From Burkholderiaceae bacterium (lineage in GTDB: Bacteria > Pseudomonadota > Gammaproteobacteria > Burkholderiales > Burkholderiaceae_D), in NCBI GenBank assembly GCA_004298905.1, contig SCTK01000004.1:62001-126000 (forward strand): DNA of 64,000 nt, given 5' to 3'. Positions 1 to 7,866 of the stretch are shown here, piece by piece. Positions within the stretch are counted from its first letter, which is position 1; every line of letters begins with the position of its first letter. The position numbers were made by a program, and so were the translations under genes. The notes under the pieces are model-generated. The model did no database searches. It was given only the letters and a program-made list of their open reading frames with translations, and had not been told where the DNA came from.

Positions 1-923
1 CAGACAAAGGTGCGCACCAGCCGCTGTTGCGAACGTTTGCCTTGCAGGTGTTCGAGCAGCGCGAGCAAGGGACGCTCGCCGGCATCGAGACAGATGTAAT
101 CGAAATAGTCGAACACGCGCGGCTCGGTGAGCGAGCGCAATTCCGTGTTGACGAAGCCGCCGCCGAGTGCGATGACGATCGATGGGTCGTGCGCCTTGAT
201 GCTCTGCGCGATGCGAAACGCGGCGTACACCGCACCCGGGAACGGCACCGAAACCAGTACGAGACTGGGCGCGTGTTTCTTCACAGCCTCCAGTGTCAGC
301 TCGTGCAGGGTGTGATCGACCAGATTAAGCGGCGCGGCCAGCGCCTTGGCGAGTGGATCGAACGTCGGCTGACTCTGCGCCAGCGATTCGGCGTAGCGCA
401 CGAATTCGAAACGCGGATCGACCGCATCGCGCAGCACATCGGCAATGTCGTTCAGGTACAGCGTCGCCAGATGCCGCGCGCGATCCTGCACGCCAAGCGC
501 GCCGAATGCCCACCCCAGCGGATCGCCGCCATCGTGGTCGATATAGACATCGAGCGATTCGAAGCGCGAACCTTCCGGCAGAAAATTGCGCCCGCAGATG
601 CGATGCGCAATGGTCGGATCGCGTCCTTGCAGAAAAGCGATGGTCGGCGCGATGGTCGCCAGATAACGATCGAACTGCGCGAGAAAATTTTGCACTGGCA
701 GGGAACGTTTGCGTGGGGCAATCGCCTCGGTGCGCTCACGAATCGATAGCAGCCCATCCTGCGAGAACAATTTCAGCACCAGCGCCAGCGCGAGATCTTC
801 CTGTACCGCAGCCACCCCGCGCGAGCGTAGAAAGCCGGTCAGGTAGGCGGTCGAAGGGTAGGGCGTATTGAGCTGCGTCATCGGCGGGATGAGCGACAGC
901 ACGCGCATGGAGGAGGATGACAC
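1..923 (-). CDS. B12-binding-domain radical SAM protein (N-terminal part, cut by window edge)
   Basis: The reading frame is open from a GTG at 923 to the window edge, about 307 codons. The start is chosen because AGGAGA lies 5 nt upstream; in-frame ATGs at 938 and 908 are alternatives. The visible N-terminus (MRVLSLIPPMTQLNTPYPST) is typical of B12-binding radical SAM proteins. A later stretch with LVLVSVPFPG, then IALGGGFVN and DAGERPLLALLEHL, matches the Rossmann-like cobalamin-binding half of these enzymes. The radical SAM CxxxCxxC motif would lie outside the window, so the catalytic class cannot be confirmed. The substrate is unknown. The stop of the membrane methyltransferase gene lies 23 bp upstream, so the two are probably co-transcribed. 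Confidence 0.7.
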   Translation of the reverse strand, partial: MSSSSMRVLSLIPPMTQLNTPYPSTAYLTGFLRSRGVAAVQEDLALALVLKLFSQDGLLSIRERTEAIAPRKRSLPVQNFLAQFDRYLATIAPTIAFLQGRDPTIAHRICGRNFLPEGSRFESLDVYIDHDGGDPLGWAFGALGVQDRARHLATLYLNDIADVLRDAVDPRFEFVRYAESLAQSQPTFDPLAKALAAPLNLVDHTLHELTLEAVKKHAPSLVLVSVPFPGAVYAAFRIAQSIKAHDPSIVIALGGGFVNTELRSLTEPRVFDYFDYICLDAGERPLLALLEHLQGKRSQQRLVRTFV

Positions 924-945
924 TGATGTCTCCTGCATCACCGGC

Positions 946-1407
946 TCACAGCCAGCGACCCACCTTCATTCGGTAGGCAGTAAATTCTGAGCCAAACCGT
1001 TCTGCCAGTGCGCGCTCTTCGGGAACGATCTGGAACCGGGTGAGATAAAGCATGAACAACGGTATCCACAGAAAGACCGTCGCGTTCCTCAGATAAGCCG
1101 CCCAGCCCAGCAACACCAGGGTCAAGCCGAGATACATCGGGTTGCGTGTAAAGCGGAAGATGCCGGTGCTGACCACTGCCGTACTTGTTTCAGGTTTGAA
1201 GGGATTGATCGTCGTGCGCGCGCGCCGCAGGGCCAGCGCGCCCGCAAGGCTGATCGCCAGCCCCTGGCAAGCCAGCAGCAGCGCAAGCCACAGACGTGTG
1301 CTGCCATGGATGGGGAGGGTGAGTTCAAGCGGCGCGAGCGCCCACATCAGGAACGCAAAGAGCAGCGCGAGCAAGGGGGGCGGGATTTTCAATTCAAGCA
1401 TTTTCAT
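946..1407 (-). CDS. Isoprenylcysteine carboxyl methyltransferase (ICMT/PEMT) family membrane protein
   Basis: A 153-aa integral membrane protein with about four hydrophobic segments. The C-terminal half carries the ICMT/phospholipid methyltransferase signature: GIFRFTRNPMYLG, then an IVPEERAL segment and FGSEFTAYRMKVGRWL. The R-x-P-x-Y-x-G region and the EE pair bind S-adenosylmethionine in this family. Bacterial members are mostly uncharacterised; isoprenoid-thiol or lipid methylation is only a family-level guess. The ATG at 1407 (MKMLELK) is preferred over an upstream TTG at 1434, although no clear ribosome binding site is visible. It appears to be in one transcription unit with the radical SAM gene downstream. 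Confidence 0.75.
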   Translation of the reverse strand: MKMLELKIPPPLLALLFAFLMWALAPLELTLPIHGSTRLWLALLLACQGLAISLAGALALRRARTTINPFKPETSTAVVSTGIFRFTRNPMYLGLTLVLLGWAAYLRNATVFLWIPLFMLYLTRFQIVPEERALAERFGSEFTAYRMKVGRWL

Positions 1408-1445
1408 GGTGGCGGCATAAGGCAAATGATCCAAGCGTCAGTCTA

Positions 1446-1607
1446 GCAGCCTGTCGGGCTTAAAGAATCGAAGCGAAAAATGTGCTGGGCGAGGGCAGAT
1501 TTTCCCGCTTTTCAAGCCAATAGTTTTTCCTATTGGCGCAGGAAAGCGGGGAAATATGCACCGGCCAGCACATTATGCAGCCGATTCCTTTAAGCCCGAC
1601 AGGCTGC
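1446..1607. repeat. 162-bp long imperfect palindrome (MITE/REP-like element)
   Basis: The left end (1446-1470, beginning gcagcctgtcgggctt) is the reverse complement of the right end (1582-1607), with a single unpaired base in the arms. Inner segments also pair: atgtgctgg with ccagcacat, ttcccgcttt with aaagcggggaa, and a central ccaatag/ctattgg hairpin. The whole element could fold into one long interrupted hairpin. It contains no plausible gene and lies between two minus-strand genes. No target site duplication is evident. Confidence 0.7.
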
Positions 1608-1643
1608 AAATAGGCGGCACTTTGTTTGGCCGGGTGGCTGAGG

Positions 1644-2114
1644 CTAGCGGCCACCGGCAAAGCCCTGTTGTCGCCAGGCTTCAAACACTACAACGGCGAC
1701 CGCATTCGATAGATTGAGACTGCGGTTGTCCGGGCGCATCGGCAGGCGGATACGTTGCGTGGGCGGAAAGGATTCGCGCAACGTCACCGCCAGGCCGCGC
1801 GTTTCGGCGCCGAACACAAAATAATCACCGGGTTGAAATTGCATGTCGACAAAGACTTGCGCGCCGTGCGTGGTCAGCGCGAACAGACGCGCGGGGTCGG
1901 GTTTTTCGGCGGCAAGGAACGCTTCCCAACTTGCGTGCACGATCAGCGCAGTGAACTCGTGATAGTCCAGCCCGGCGCGGCGCATCTTCGCATCGTCGAG
2001 CGGAAAGCCGAGTGGTTCGATCAAGTGCAATCGCGCGCCGGTATTGGCGCACAGACGGATGATGTTGCCGGTGTTGGGCGGGATTTCCGGTTCGACCAGG
2101 ACGACGTTGAACAT
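1644..2114 (-). CDS. trmL: tRNA (cytidine(34)-2'-O)-methyltransferase TrmL
   Basis: A 156-aa SPOUT-class methyltransferase, the usual TrmL length. It methylates the ribose of the wobble nucleotide of tRNA-Leu isoacceptors. The N-terminus MFNVVLVEPEIPPNTGNIIR is the classic TrmL start, followed by LIEPLGF and KMRRAGLDYHE. The C-terminal trefoil-knot motifs are present: FVFGAETRGL, RIRLPM, RSLNLSNAVAVVVFEAWRQ. The ATG at 2114 is chosen because translation from there begins exactly at the family start; an in-frame TTG at 2138 adds eight unlikely residues. comF ends about 20 bp upstream on the same strand, so the two are probably one operon. Confidence 0.93.
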   Translation of the reverse strand: MFNVVLVEPEIPPNTGNIIRLCANTGARLHLIEPLGFPLDDAKMRRAGLDYHEFTALIVHASWEAFLAAEKPDPARLFALTTHGAQVFVDMQFQPGDYFVFGAETRGLAVTLRESFPPTQRIRLPMRPDNRSLNLSNAVAVVVFEAWRQQGFAGGR

Positions 2115-2134
2115 TTTGAATTTTTCACAATCAA

Positions 2135-2878
2135 TCAATGAAATTCCGGTGTGCGGGCGATCACGATATTGATCACAGACGCAGCGCCTGCATGTTTCAG
2201 TGTGCGAGCGATCTCTGCCAGCGTGGCGCCGCTGGTCATCACATCATCGACGACGGCGATGCGCTGACCCTGCACCTTACCCACGCAGGCAAATGCGCCA
2301 CGCACATTTTTCAAACGATCTTTGCGCGACAGACCCACTTGCGGCGGCGTGTCGCGTACCTTCACCAGACTGTGTGTGTCGAGCGGCTGCTGGGTGTGGC
2401 GCGCCAGATGACGTGCGATTTCCAGTGCCTGATTGAAACCGCGTTCGCGCAAGCGCTGGGTTGACAGCGGCGCGGGCATCAAACAATCCATCGGCACCGG
2501 TGCCGAACACTGCCGCACCCACGCTTGCGCGAGCAATGCGGCATAGGGCAGGCGATGGCCGAACTTCAGCGCCGCCAGTGCGGCATCCCACGGCGCGGCA
2601 TAGTCGAACGCGGCATAAGTGCGGTCAAACGGCGCCGCGTCCGCGAGGCAGGCGCCGCAGTGCGTGACCTGTTGATCCAGCATGCGCTGGCCGCAACCGT
2701 GGCAGCGCAGCACAGTGGTGAAATGCTGCTGGCGGCAGGCTGCGCACAACAGGTCTTTGGAAGCCACTCCGCACACGCCACAGTGATTCGGCAAGGCAAA
2801 ACGCAACAAGCCCTGCGCACACAGCGCCAGGGGGCGAAGTGGCGCGGTGAGGGCAGCGAACTTGGGCAATGTGAACAT
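2135..2878 (-). CDS. comF: ComF family protein (phosphoribosyltransferase-fold, competence/DNA uptake related)
   Basis: 247 aa. An N-terminal double zinc ribbon is visible: CGVCGVASKDLLCAAC, then CHGCG and CGAC. The C-terminal half is a type I phosphoribosyltransferase fold with the PRPP loop motif IAVVDDVMTSGATL, and the family motif ERGFNQALEIA lies between them. ComF helps take up single-stranded DNA in naturally competent bacteria; in other bacteria the gene name often rests on homology alone. It starts 24 bp from the divergent bioC start, so the two share a short promoter region. Confidence 0.9.
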   Translation of the reverse strand: MFTLPKFAALTAPLRPLALCAQGLLRFALPNHCGVCGVASKDLLCAACRQQHFTTVLRCHGCGQRMLDQQVTHCGACLADAAPFDRTYAAFDYAAPWDAALAALKFGHRLPYAALLAQAWVRQCSAPVPMDCLMPAPLSTQRLRERGFNQALEIARHLARHTQQPLDTHSLVKVRDTPPQVGLSRKDRLKNVRGAFACVGKVQGQRIAVVDDVMTSGATLAEIARTLKHAGAASVINIVIARTPEFH

Positions 2879-2902
2879 GGGTGTTGTTTATACTCCAGCC
2901 CC

Positions 2903-3823
2903 ATGGTCTCCAGCAAACCCTCCCTGATCGATCCATTTTCAGTACGCCGCAACTTTCTGCGGCGTGCCGATGCGCCACCCGGCTTGCGTGCATTGCTGGC
3001 GCGCGAAATCGGCGGACGCATGCTGGAGCGCCTGGCCTGCATCCGGCTGGAACCGCAATCCCTGCTCGATGCAGGCTGCGCCGATGGCGGTGCGCTGCCC
3101 GGTTTGCGCGAGCGCTTTCCACACGCGCTGCCGCTTGCGCTGGATAGCTGTCTGCCGTCCTTGCAGCAGGGCCGTCAGAATATACGTGCTGCACGCAGTT
3201 TTCTTGAGCGCCTGTGGCCGCGCCGCAGCGCGCACAGCCCGGCCTGGCTGTGCGCCGATTTCGCACAACTGCCGCTGGCCAGCAACAGCCTCGATCTGCT
3301 GTGGAGCAACCTCGCGCTGCACTGGCATGACAACCCCGCGCAAGTGTTTGCCGAATGGGAACGCGTTTTGCGCGTGCAGGGTTTGGTGATGTTTTCCTGT
3401 TTCGGCCCCGATACCGGCAAGCAATTGCGCGCCGTGCTGGGTGAAGATGCGCCACGCCGTCTGTTGCCCTTCATCGACATGCACGATCTGGGCGATGACC
3501 TCGTGCACGCCGGTTTTGGCGCGCCCGTGATGGACATGGAGCAACTCACGCTGACCTATGCCACGCCTGAACAGTTGCTGGCCGAGCTCGCCAGTCTGGG
3601 TGGCAACCCTCTGCAGGCACGGCCGCGCGGACTGCTGTCACGCGAGCGCTATCGCCGCTGGTGCGACGGCTTGCGTGCATTGGCGGGCGTCGACGGCCGC
3701 ATTCCATTGACGATCGAAGTGATCTACGGTCACGCCTGGAAAGCGCAGCCCAAACAACAGCGTACCGCCGAAGGGTACGTTACGGTTGCGCTCGACCAGT
3801 TGCGCGCCGCGCGCCGCCCCTGA
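2903..3823 (+). CDS. bioC: Malonyl-[acyl-carrier protein] O-methyltransferase BioC-like
   Basis: 306 aa, class I SAM-dependent methyltransferase. After a short head (SLIDPFSVRRNFLRRAD) come the SAM-binding motif LLDAGCADGGALPGL, an acidic residue after the second strand (ALDSC), then LDLLWSNLALHWHDNP and WERVLRVQGLVMFSCFGPDT. The WSNLALHW segment and the DMHDLGD region are typical of BioC, which methylates malonyl-ACP so that it can enter fatty acid synthesis as a biotin precursor. The frame is open further upstream, but the ATG at 2903 is where homology to the family begins. The remaining biotin genes are not in this window. Confidence 0.8.
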   Translation: MVSSKPSLIDPFSVRRNFLRRADAPPGLRALLAREIGGRMLERLACIRLEPQSLLDAGCADGGALPGLRERFPHALPLALDSCLPSLQQGRQNIRAARSFLERLWPRRSAHSPAWLCADFAQLPLASNSLDLLWSNLALHWHDNPAQVFAEWERVLRVQGLVMFSCFGPDTGKQLRAVLGEDAPRRLLPFIDMHDLGDDLVHAGFGAPVMDMEQLTLTYATPEQLLAELASLGGNPLQARPRGLLSRERYRRWCDGLRALAGVDGRIPLTIEVIYGHAWKAQPKQQRTAEGYVTVALDQLRAARRP

Positions 3824-3881
3824 AACAAGCTGCCTTGCATGCAAAAAATTGTCACTGAGTGTGCATCGGTACGCGCTCAAC

Positions 3882-3911
3882 TTGCTGCCGCCCCCCTGAA
3901 AACCCTATAAT
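3882..3911 (+). promoter_or_regulatory. Candidate sigma-70 promoter for the cox cluster
   Basis: TTGCTG at 3882-3887 and a perfect TATAAT at 3906-3911 are separated by 18 bp, about 190 bp upstream of coxB. No gene lies between. The region from 3824 to 4099 holds nothing else recognisable. Confidence 0.5.
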
Positions 3912-4099
3912 CCACAGGTTTTTTTGCGCCGCAGGATGTTGTTGCGCGCTTGGCGCGCCGTTATGGCGCTGTCGGGTTGATTTTCCTGATGCCGTTTGCG
4001 ACATTTCCCCGCGCTTTGCGCACTGGAAAATGAGAGGGGCAGGCGGAAGATGACGTGGCGTTGTCGAGATGACTAACTTATCGTGGTATTGAGGGCTCT

Positions 4100-5293
4100 A
4101 TGAAATTAAACCGCTTTCGCAGATTTTTCAGCGCCGTCTGGTTGGCCGCAGCGACCAGTCTGATGATGGCTCCCGCCTGGGCGGTTAACGACAGCGTCGG
4201 TGGCCCGAAAGTCAATCAGCTGAATCTGCACGAACCCGCCACCAAGCTGGCCGCCGATATCGGTTGGTTGCACTGGGCGATGCTGATCATCTGTCTGGTG
4301 ATTTTCATTGGCGTGTTCGGCGTGATGTTTTATTCGATCTACGCCCACCGCAAATCGAAAGGCCACAAAGCCGCCACCTTCCACGAAAGCATGACCGCCG
4401 AAATCGCCTGGACCATCGTGCCGTTGGTGATCGTGATGGGCATGGGCGCGATGGCGACCAAGTCGGTGGTGGCGATCAAGGACACGTCCAACGCCGATAT
4501 CACCATCAAGGCCACCGGCTATCAATGGAAATGGGGTTACGACTATCTCAAGGGTGAAGGCGAAGGCATCGGCTTCCTGTCGAATATTGCGACCCCGCGC
4601 GAACAGATCGACGACAAACAATTTCCCGATGCCGCCGCCAAACGCGCGGGCAACGACAATTACTTGATTGAAGTGGATAACCCGCTCGTGGTTCCCATCG
4701 GTAAAAAAGTGCGCATGGTGCTGACCGCCAATGACGTGATTCACGCCTGGGCCGTGCCGTCGTTCGCGGTCAAGCAGGATGCGATTCCCGGCTTTGTGCG
4801 CGATACCTGGTTCCGCGCCGAAAAGATCGGCACCTATCGCGGCGAATGTCAGGAATTGTGCGGCAAGGATCACGCCTTCATGCCCATCGTGGTGAACGTC
4901 GTGAGTGCCGAGGATTACAGCAAATGGGTGGACGGTAAGAAGAAAGAACTCGCTGCTCAAGCCGACGATCCGACCAAAACCTACACGCTGGACGAATTGA
5001 AATCGCGCGGCGAAAAAGTTTTTGGTTCGAATTGCGCGGCGTGTCATCAGGCCACCGGCAAGGGCATTCCCGGCACGTTCCCGGCTCTGGATGCTTCGGC
5101 CAATGTGCTGGGCGAGAAAGCGGGACAGATTGACATTCTGCTGCATGGCAAGAACGTGATGCCTAAGTGGGCCGCGCTCAGCGATGTCGAACTGGCCGCT
5201 GTCGCCACCTACACGCGCAATGCCTGGAGCAATGCGGGCAAAGGCAAGGACCCCATCGTTCAGCCAGCGGACTTTACCGCTGCCCGCAAATAA
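4100..5293 (+). CDS. coxB: Cytochrome c oxidase subunit II with C-terminal cytochrome c domain
   Basis: 397 aa. A signal peptide ends near AWA (residue 28). Two transmembrane helices follow at about 53-78 and 100-122, then the periplasmic cupredoxin domain. The CuA site is visible as HAWAVPSF and GECQELCGKDHAFM. A C-terminal class I cytochrome c domain carries the haem attachment motif CAACH (C312, C315, H316) with a distal Met in the KNVMPKW segment, so the protein is caa3-like. It accepts electrons from cytochrome c and passes them to subunit I. GAGGG lies just upstream of the ATG. First gene of the oxidase cluster. Confidence 0.97.
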   Translation: MKLNRFRRFFSAVWLAAATSLMMAPAWAVNDSVGGPKVNQLNLHEPATKLAADIGWLHWAMLIICLVIFIGVFGVMFYSIYAHRKSKGHKAATFHESMTAEIAWTIVPLVIVMGMGAMATKSVVAIKDTSNADITIKATGYQWKWGYDYLKGEGEGIGFLSNIATPREQIDDKQFPDAAAKRAGNDNYLIEVDNPLVVPIGKKVRMVLTANDVIHAWAVPSFAVKQDAIPGFVRDTWFRAEKIGTYRGECQELCGKDHAFMPIVVNVVSAEDYSKWVDGKKKELAAQADDPTKTYTLDELKSRGEKVFGSNCAACHQATGKGIPGTFPALDASANVLGEKAGQIDILLHGKNVMPKWAALSDVELAAVATYTRNAWSNAGKGKDPIVQPADFTAARK

Positions 5294-5329
5294 CATCTAG
5301 CTAACACAAGTATTCGTCAGGAGAAGCGC

Positions 5330-6913
5330 ATGAGCTCTACCACTCTCGACCACGGCCACGCCGGCCACGATCATCATCCGCATGGCTGGCGTCGCTGGTT
5401 GTTTGCCACCAACCATAAAGACATTGGCACGCTGTACCTGATTTTCTCGTTCGTCATGCTGCTGATCGGCGGCGTGCTGGCCCTGATGCTGCGCACCGAG
5501 TTGTTCCAGCCCGGCCTGCAATTCTTTGAGCCCGAGTTTTTCAACCAGCTCACCACCATGCACGGCCTCATCATGGTGTTCGGCGCGATCATGCCGGCCT
5601 TCGTCGGTTTCGCGAACTGGCTGATCCCGATGCAGATCGGCGCGGGCGATATGGCGTTTGCGCGCATGAACAACTTCAGCTTCTGGCTGCTGCCGGTGGC
5701 CGGTCTGCTGCTGTCCACCTCGTTCTTCGTCCCCGGCGGTGCCACCGCCGCAGGCTGGACGCTGTACGCGCCGCTGTCCACGCAAATGGGCATGGGCATG
5801 GACATGACCATTTTCGCCGTGCACATCATGGGCGCGTCTTCGATCATGGGCTCGATCAACATCATCGTCACCATCCTCAACATGCGCGCGCCCGGCATGA
5901 CGTTGATGAAAATGCCGCTGTTCTGCTGGACTTGGCTGATCACCGCTTATCTGCTGATCGCCGTGATGCCCGTGCTGGCCGGTGCGATCACGATGGTGCT
6001 GACCGACCGCCATTTCGGCACCAGCTTCTTCAACGCGGCCGGTGGTGGTGACCCGGTGATGTACCAGCATATTTTCTGGTTCTTCGGTCACCCCGAGGTC
6101 TACATCATGATTTTGCCGGCCTTCGGTATCGTGTCGGAAATTATTCCCGCGTTCGCACGCAAAAAATTGTTTGGCTACAGCTCGATGGTGTATGCCACTT
6201 CGTCGATCGCGATTCTCTCGTTCATCGTCTGGGCGCACCACATGTTCACCACCGGCATGCCGGTGACCGGGCAACTGTTCTTCATGTACGCGACCATGCT
6301 GATCGCCGTGCCGACGGGTGTGAAAGTGTTCAACTGGTTGGCGACGATGTGGCGCGGCTCGATGACTTTTGAAACGCCGATGCTGTTCTCGGTCGGCTTC
6401 CTGTTTGTGTTCACCATGGGCGGCTTCACCGGCCTGATCTGCGCAATGGCGCCGATCGACGTGCAGATTCAGGATACCTATTACGTGGTGGCCCACTTCC
6501 ACTATGTGCTGGTGGCCGGTTCGCTGTTCGCCCTGTTCGCCGGCACCTATTACTGGCTGCCGAAGTGGACGGGTTTCATGTATTCGGAAAAACTCGGCAA
6601 GCTGCACTTCTGGTCGTCGCTGATTTCCTTCAACGTCACCTTCTTCCCGATGCACTTTCTCGGTCTGGCGGGCATGCCGCGCCGCTATGCGGACTATCCG
6701 ATGCAGTTCGCCGACTTCCACAAGATCGCCACCATCGGTGCGTTCTGGTTCGGTCTGTCGCAACTGATTTTCCTGGTGGCCGTGATTCGCGCCGGGCAAG
6801 GCAAGGGCGAAAAAGCTACGGCGAAACCCTGGGATGGCGCCACCGGTCTGGAATGGGAGTTGCCGTCACCGGCGCCGTTCCATACGTGGGAAACGCCGCC
6901 CACGGTGAAGTGA
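5330..6913 (+). CDS. coxA: Cytochrome c oxidase subunit I
   Basis: 527 aa with twelve predicted membrane helices. Haem and copper ligand motifs are all present: TMHGLIMVF (low-spin haem a), FFGHPEVYI (CuB and the cross-linked Tyr of the K channel), WAHHMFTTG (CuB histidines) and VAHFHYVL (haem a3 and haem a). The D-channel residues near NWLIPMQIGAGDMAFARMNN are present, so this is an A-type proton pump. A histidine-rich N-terminal tail (HGHAGHDHHPHG) precedes the first helix. GGAGAAG lies upstream of the ATG. Reduces oxygen to water in the inner membrane. Confidence 0.98.
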   Translation: MSSTTLDHGHAGHDHHPHGWRRWLFATNHKDIGTLYLIFSFVMLLIGGVLALMLRTELFQPGLQFFEPEFFNQLTTMHGLIMVFGAIMPAFVGFANWLIPMQIGAGDMAFARMNNFSFWLLPVAGLLLSTSFFVPGGATAAGWTLYAPLSTQMGMGMDMTIFAVHIMGASSIMGSINIIVTILNMRAPGMTLMKMPLFCWTWLITAYLLIAVMPVLAGAITMVLTDRHFGTSFFNAAGGGDPVMYQHIFWFFGHPEVYIMILPAFGIVSEIIPAFARKKLFGYSSMVYATSSIAILSFIVWAHHMFTTGMPVTGQLFFMYATMLIAVPTGVKVFNWLATMWRGSMTFETPMLFSVGFLFVFTMGGFTGLICAMAPIDVQIQDTYYVVAHFHYVLVAGSLFALFAGTYYWLPKWTGFMYSEKLGKLHFWSSLISFNVTFFPMHFLGLAGMPRRYADYPMQFADFHKIATIGAFWFGLSQLIFLVAVIRAGQGKGEKATAKPWDGATGLEWELPSPAPFHTWETPPTVK

Positions 6914-6935
6914 TGCAGGATATGAGTTACACGCA

Positions 6936-7037
6936 ATGAAGCCGGAACAGAAAAACCTTCGCACAGCACTCGTTCTGTTTTCGATTGCGCTGCTGTTTTT
7001 CGTCGGCATCATTGTCAAGCTGTGGTTGTTTCGATGA
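6936..7037 (+). CDS. Small cytochrome oxidase assembly protein (33 aa, single TM)
   Basis: A 33-residue protein (MKPEQKNLRTALVLFSIALL, then FFVGIIVKLWLFR) with one transmembrane helix and a basic N-terminus. Its stop overlaps the ctaG start in an ATGA junction (7034-7037), which supports translation. In related betaproteobacteria a protein of this size and type sits between coxA and ctaG and is annotated as a cytochrome oxidase small assembly protein. Its exact job is unknown. Easily missed because of its length. Confidence 0.75.
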   Translation: MKPEQKNLRTALVLFSIALLFFVGIIVKLWLFR

Positions 7038-7588
7038 ACGTGACTGACAAGCTGCGCCAGCACTTGAGTTGGCGCATGTTGAAAAAGCTGGTGGTCATTG
7101 CTGCACTGATGTTTGGTTTTGCCTATGCCCTGGTGCCGCTGTACCGCAAGATTTGCGAAATCACCGGCATCAATGTGCTGACGCAGGTGGATGCGGGCGC
7201 GAAGGAGTTTGCCGCCAACACCCAGGTGGATGAGAGCCGCTCGATCACGGTGGTATTCGATGCGAATGCGCAGGGGCCGTGGCGGATCCGTCCGGTCAAG
7301 AACAGTCTGCAAGTGCATCCGGGCGCGCTGACGACGATGGTGTATGAAATCGCCAATCAGCAGCACCGGCGCATGGTGGGGCAGGCGATTCCCAGTTATG
7401 TGCCGCAATTGGCGGCAAAGTATTTCAAGAAAGTGGAGTGTTTCTGTTTTCAGCAGCAGACGCTGGCAGCGAATGAAGCAAAACAGTTTCCGGTGGTGTT
7501 TGTGATTGATCCGGCCGTGCCGAAATCGGTCGATACGATCACCTTGTCGTACACGTTTTTTGAAGTTGCAGGAGCCACGGCAAAATGA
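7034..7588 (+). CDS. ctaG: Cytochrome c oxidase assembly protein CtaG (Cox11)
   Basis: 184 aa. One N-terminal membrane anchor (about residues 15-38) precedes a periplasmic immunoglobulin-like domain. The copper-binding motif is seen in KVECFCFQQQTL, and the conserved CEITGIN, NQQHRRMVGQAIPSY and PVVFVIDP segments are present. Cox11 delivers copper to the CuB site of subunit I. The ATG at 7034 overlaps the preceding small gene by 4 nt and is chosen over a GTG at 7022. The stop overlaps the next start (ATGA at 7585). Confidence 0.95.
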   Translation: MNVTDKLRQHLSWRMLKKLVVIAALMFGFAYALVPLYRKICEITGINVLTQVDAGAKEFAANTQVDESRSITVVFDANAQGPWRIRPVKNSLQVHPGALTTMVYEIANQQHRRMVGQAIPSYVPQLAAKYFKKVECFCFQQQTLAANEAKQFPVVFVIDPAVPKSVDTITLSYTFFEVAGATAK

Positions 7589-7827
7589 ATGAATCGCCGA
7601 ATGAACCGACTGGCGAAGGTTTGAAGCAAGCCGTGTCGCGCAAGGCCAGTTTCGGCGCGACGCTCAAGGCGGTGCTCAGCGCCTTCATCGGCTTGCGCCG
7701 GGGTGCGGATCACCGCAGCGACATGGGCAAGCTCAACCCGCTGCATGTGGTCATTGTGGGTGTGCTGGCCGCCATCGCGTTTGTGGTGACATTGATTGTG
7801 ATTGTAAAGCTGGTCGTGGCCAGTTGA
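7585..7827 (+). CDS. DUF2970 family small membrane protein
   Basis: 80 aa with one C-terminal transmembrane helix (about 50-78). The central region LKAVLSAFIGLRRG followed by HRSDMGKLNPLHVVIVG is typical of DUF2970 proteins, which in betaproteobacteria sit between ctaG and coxC. It overlaps ctaG by 4 nt. The function is unknown; context suggests a role in oxidase assembly or stability. Confidence 0.8.
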   Translation: MNESPNEPTGEGLKQAVSRKASFGATLKAVLSAFIGLRRGADHRSDMGKLNPLHVVIVGVLAAIAFVVTLIVIVKLVVAS

Positions 7828-7866
7828 AATGAAATTCTTGAATGTGGTTTGATTGAGGAGAAACAC

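Noticed and set aside
27-871. Plus-strand frames of 240 and 172 codons near the window start
   Set aside because: The minus strand reads as a B12-binding radical SAM protein over the same bases; the plus frames are shadows.
1460-1684. A 74-codon minus-strand frame across the 162-bp palindrome
   Set aside because: It runs through the inverted repeat and into trmL, with no ribosome binding site and no sensible product.
2525-2902. Upstream extension of the bioC reading frame by 126 codons
   Set aside because: It runs antisense through comF and adds no conserved sequence. The start at 2903 fits the family.
4106-6799. Long open frames on the minus strand opposite coxB and coxA (about 396 and 500 codons)
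   Set aside because: They are mirror frames of strongly conserved oxidase genes. The products are rich in His, Arg and Gln with no domain, which is typical of antisense frames in GC-rich DNA.
6913-6938. Tiny frame of 8 codons between coxA and the small assembly gene
   Set aside because: Too short to support, no ribosome binding site, and no known counterpart.
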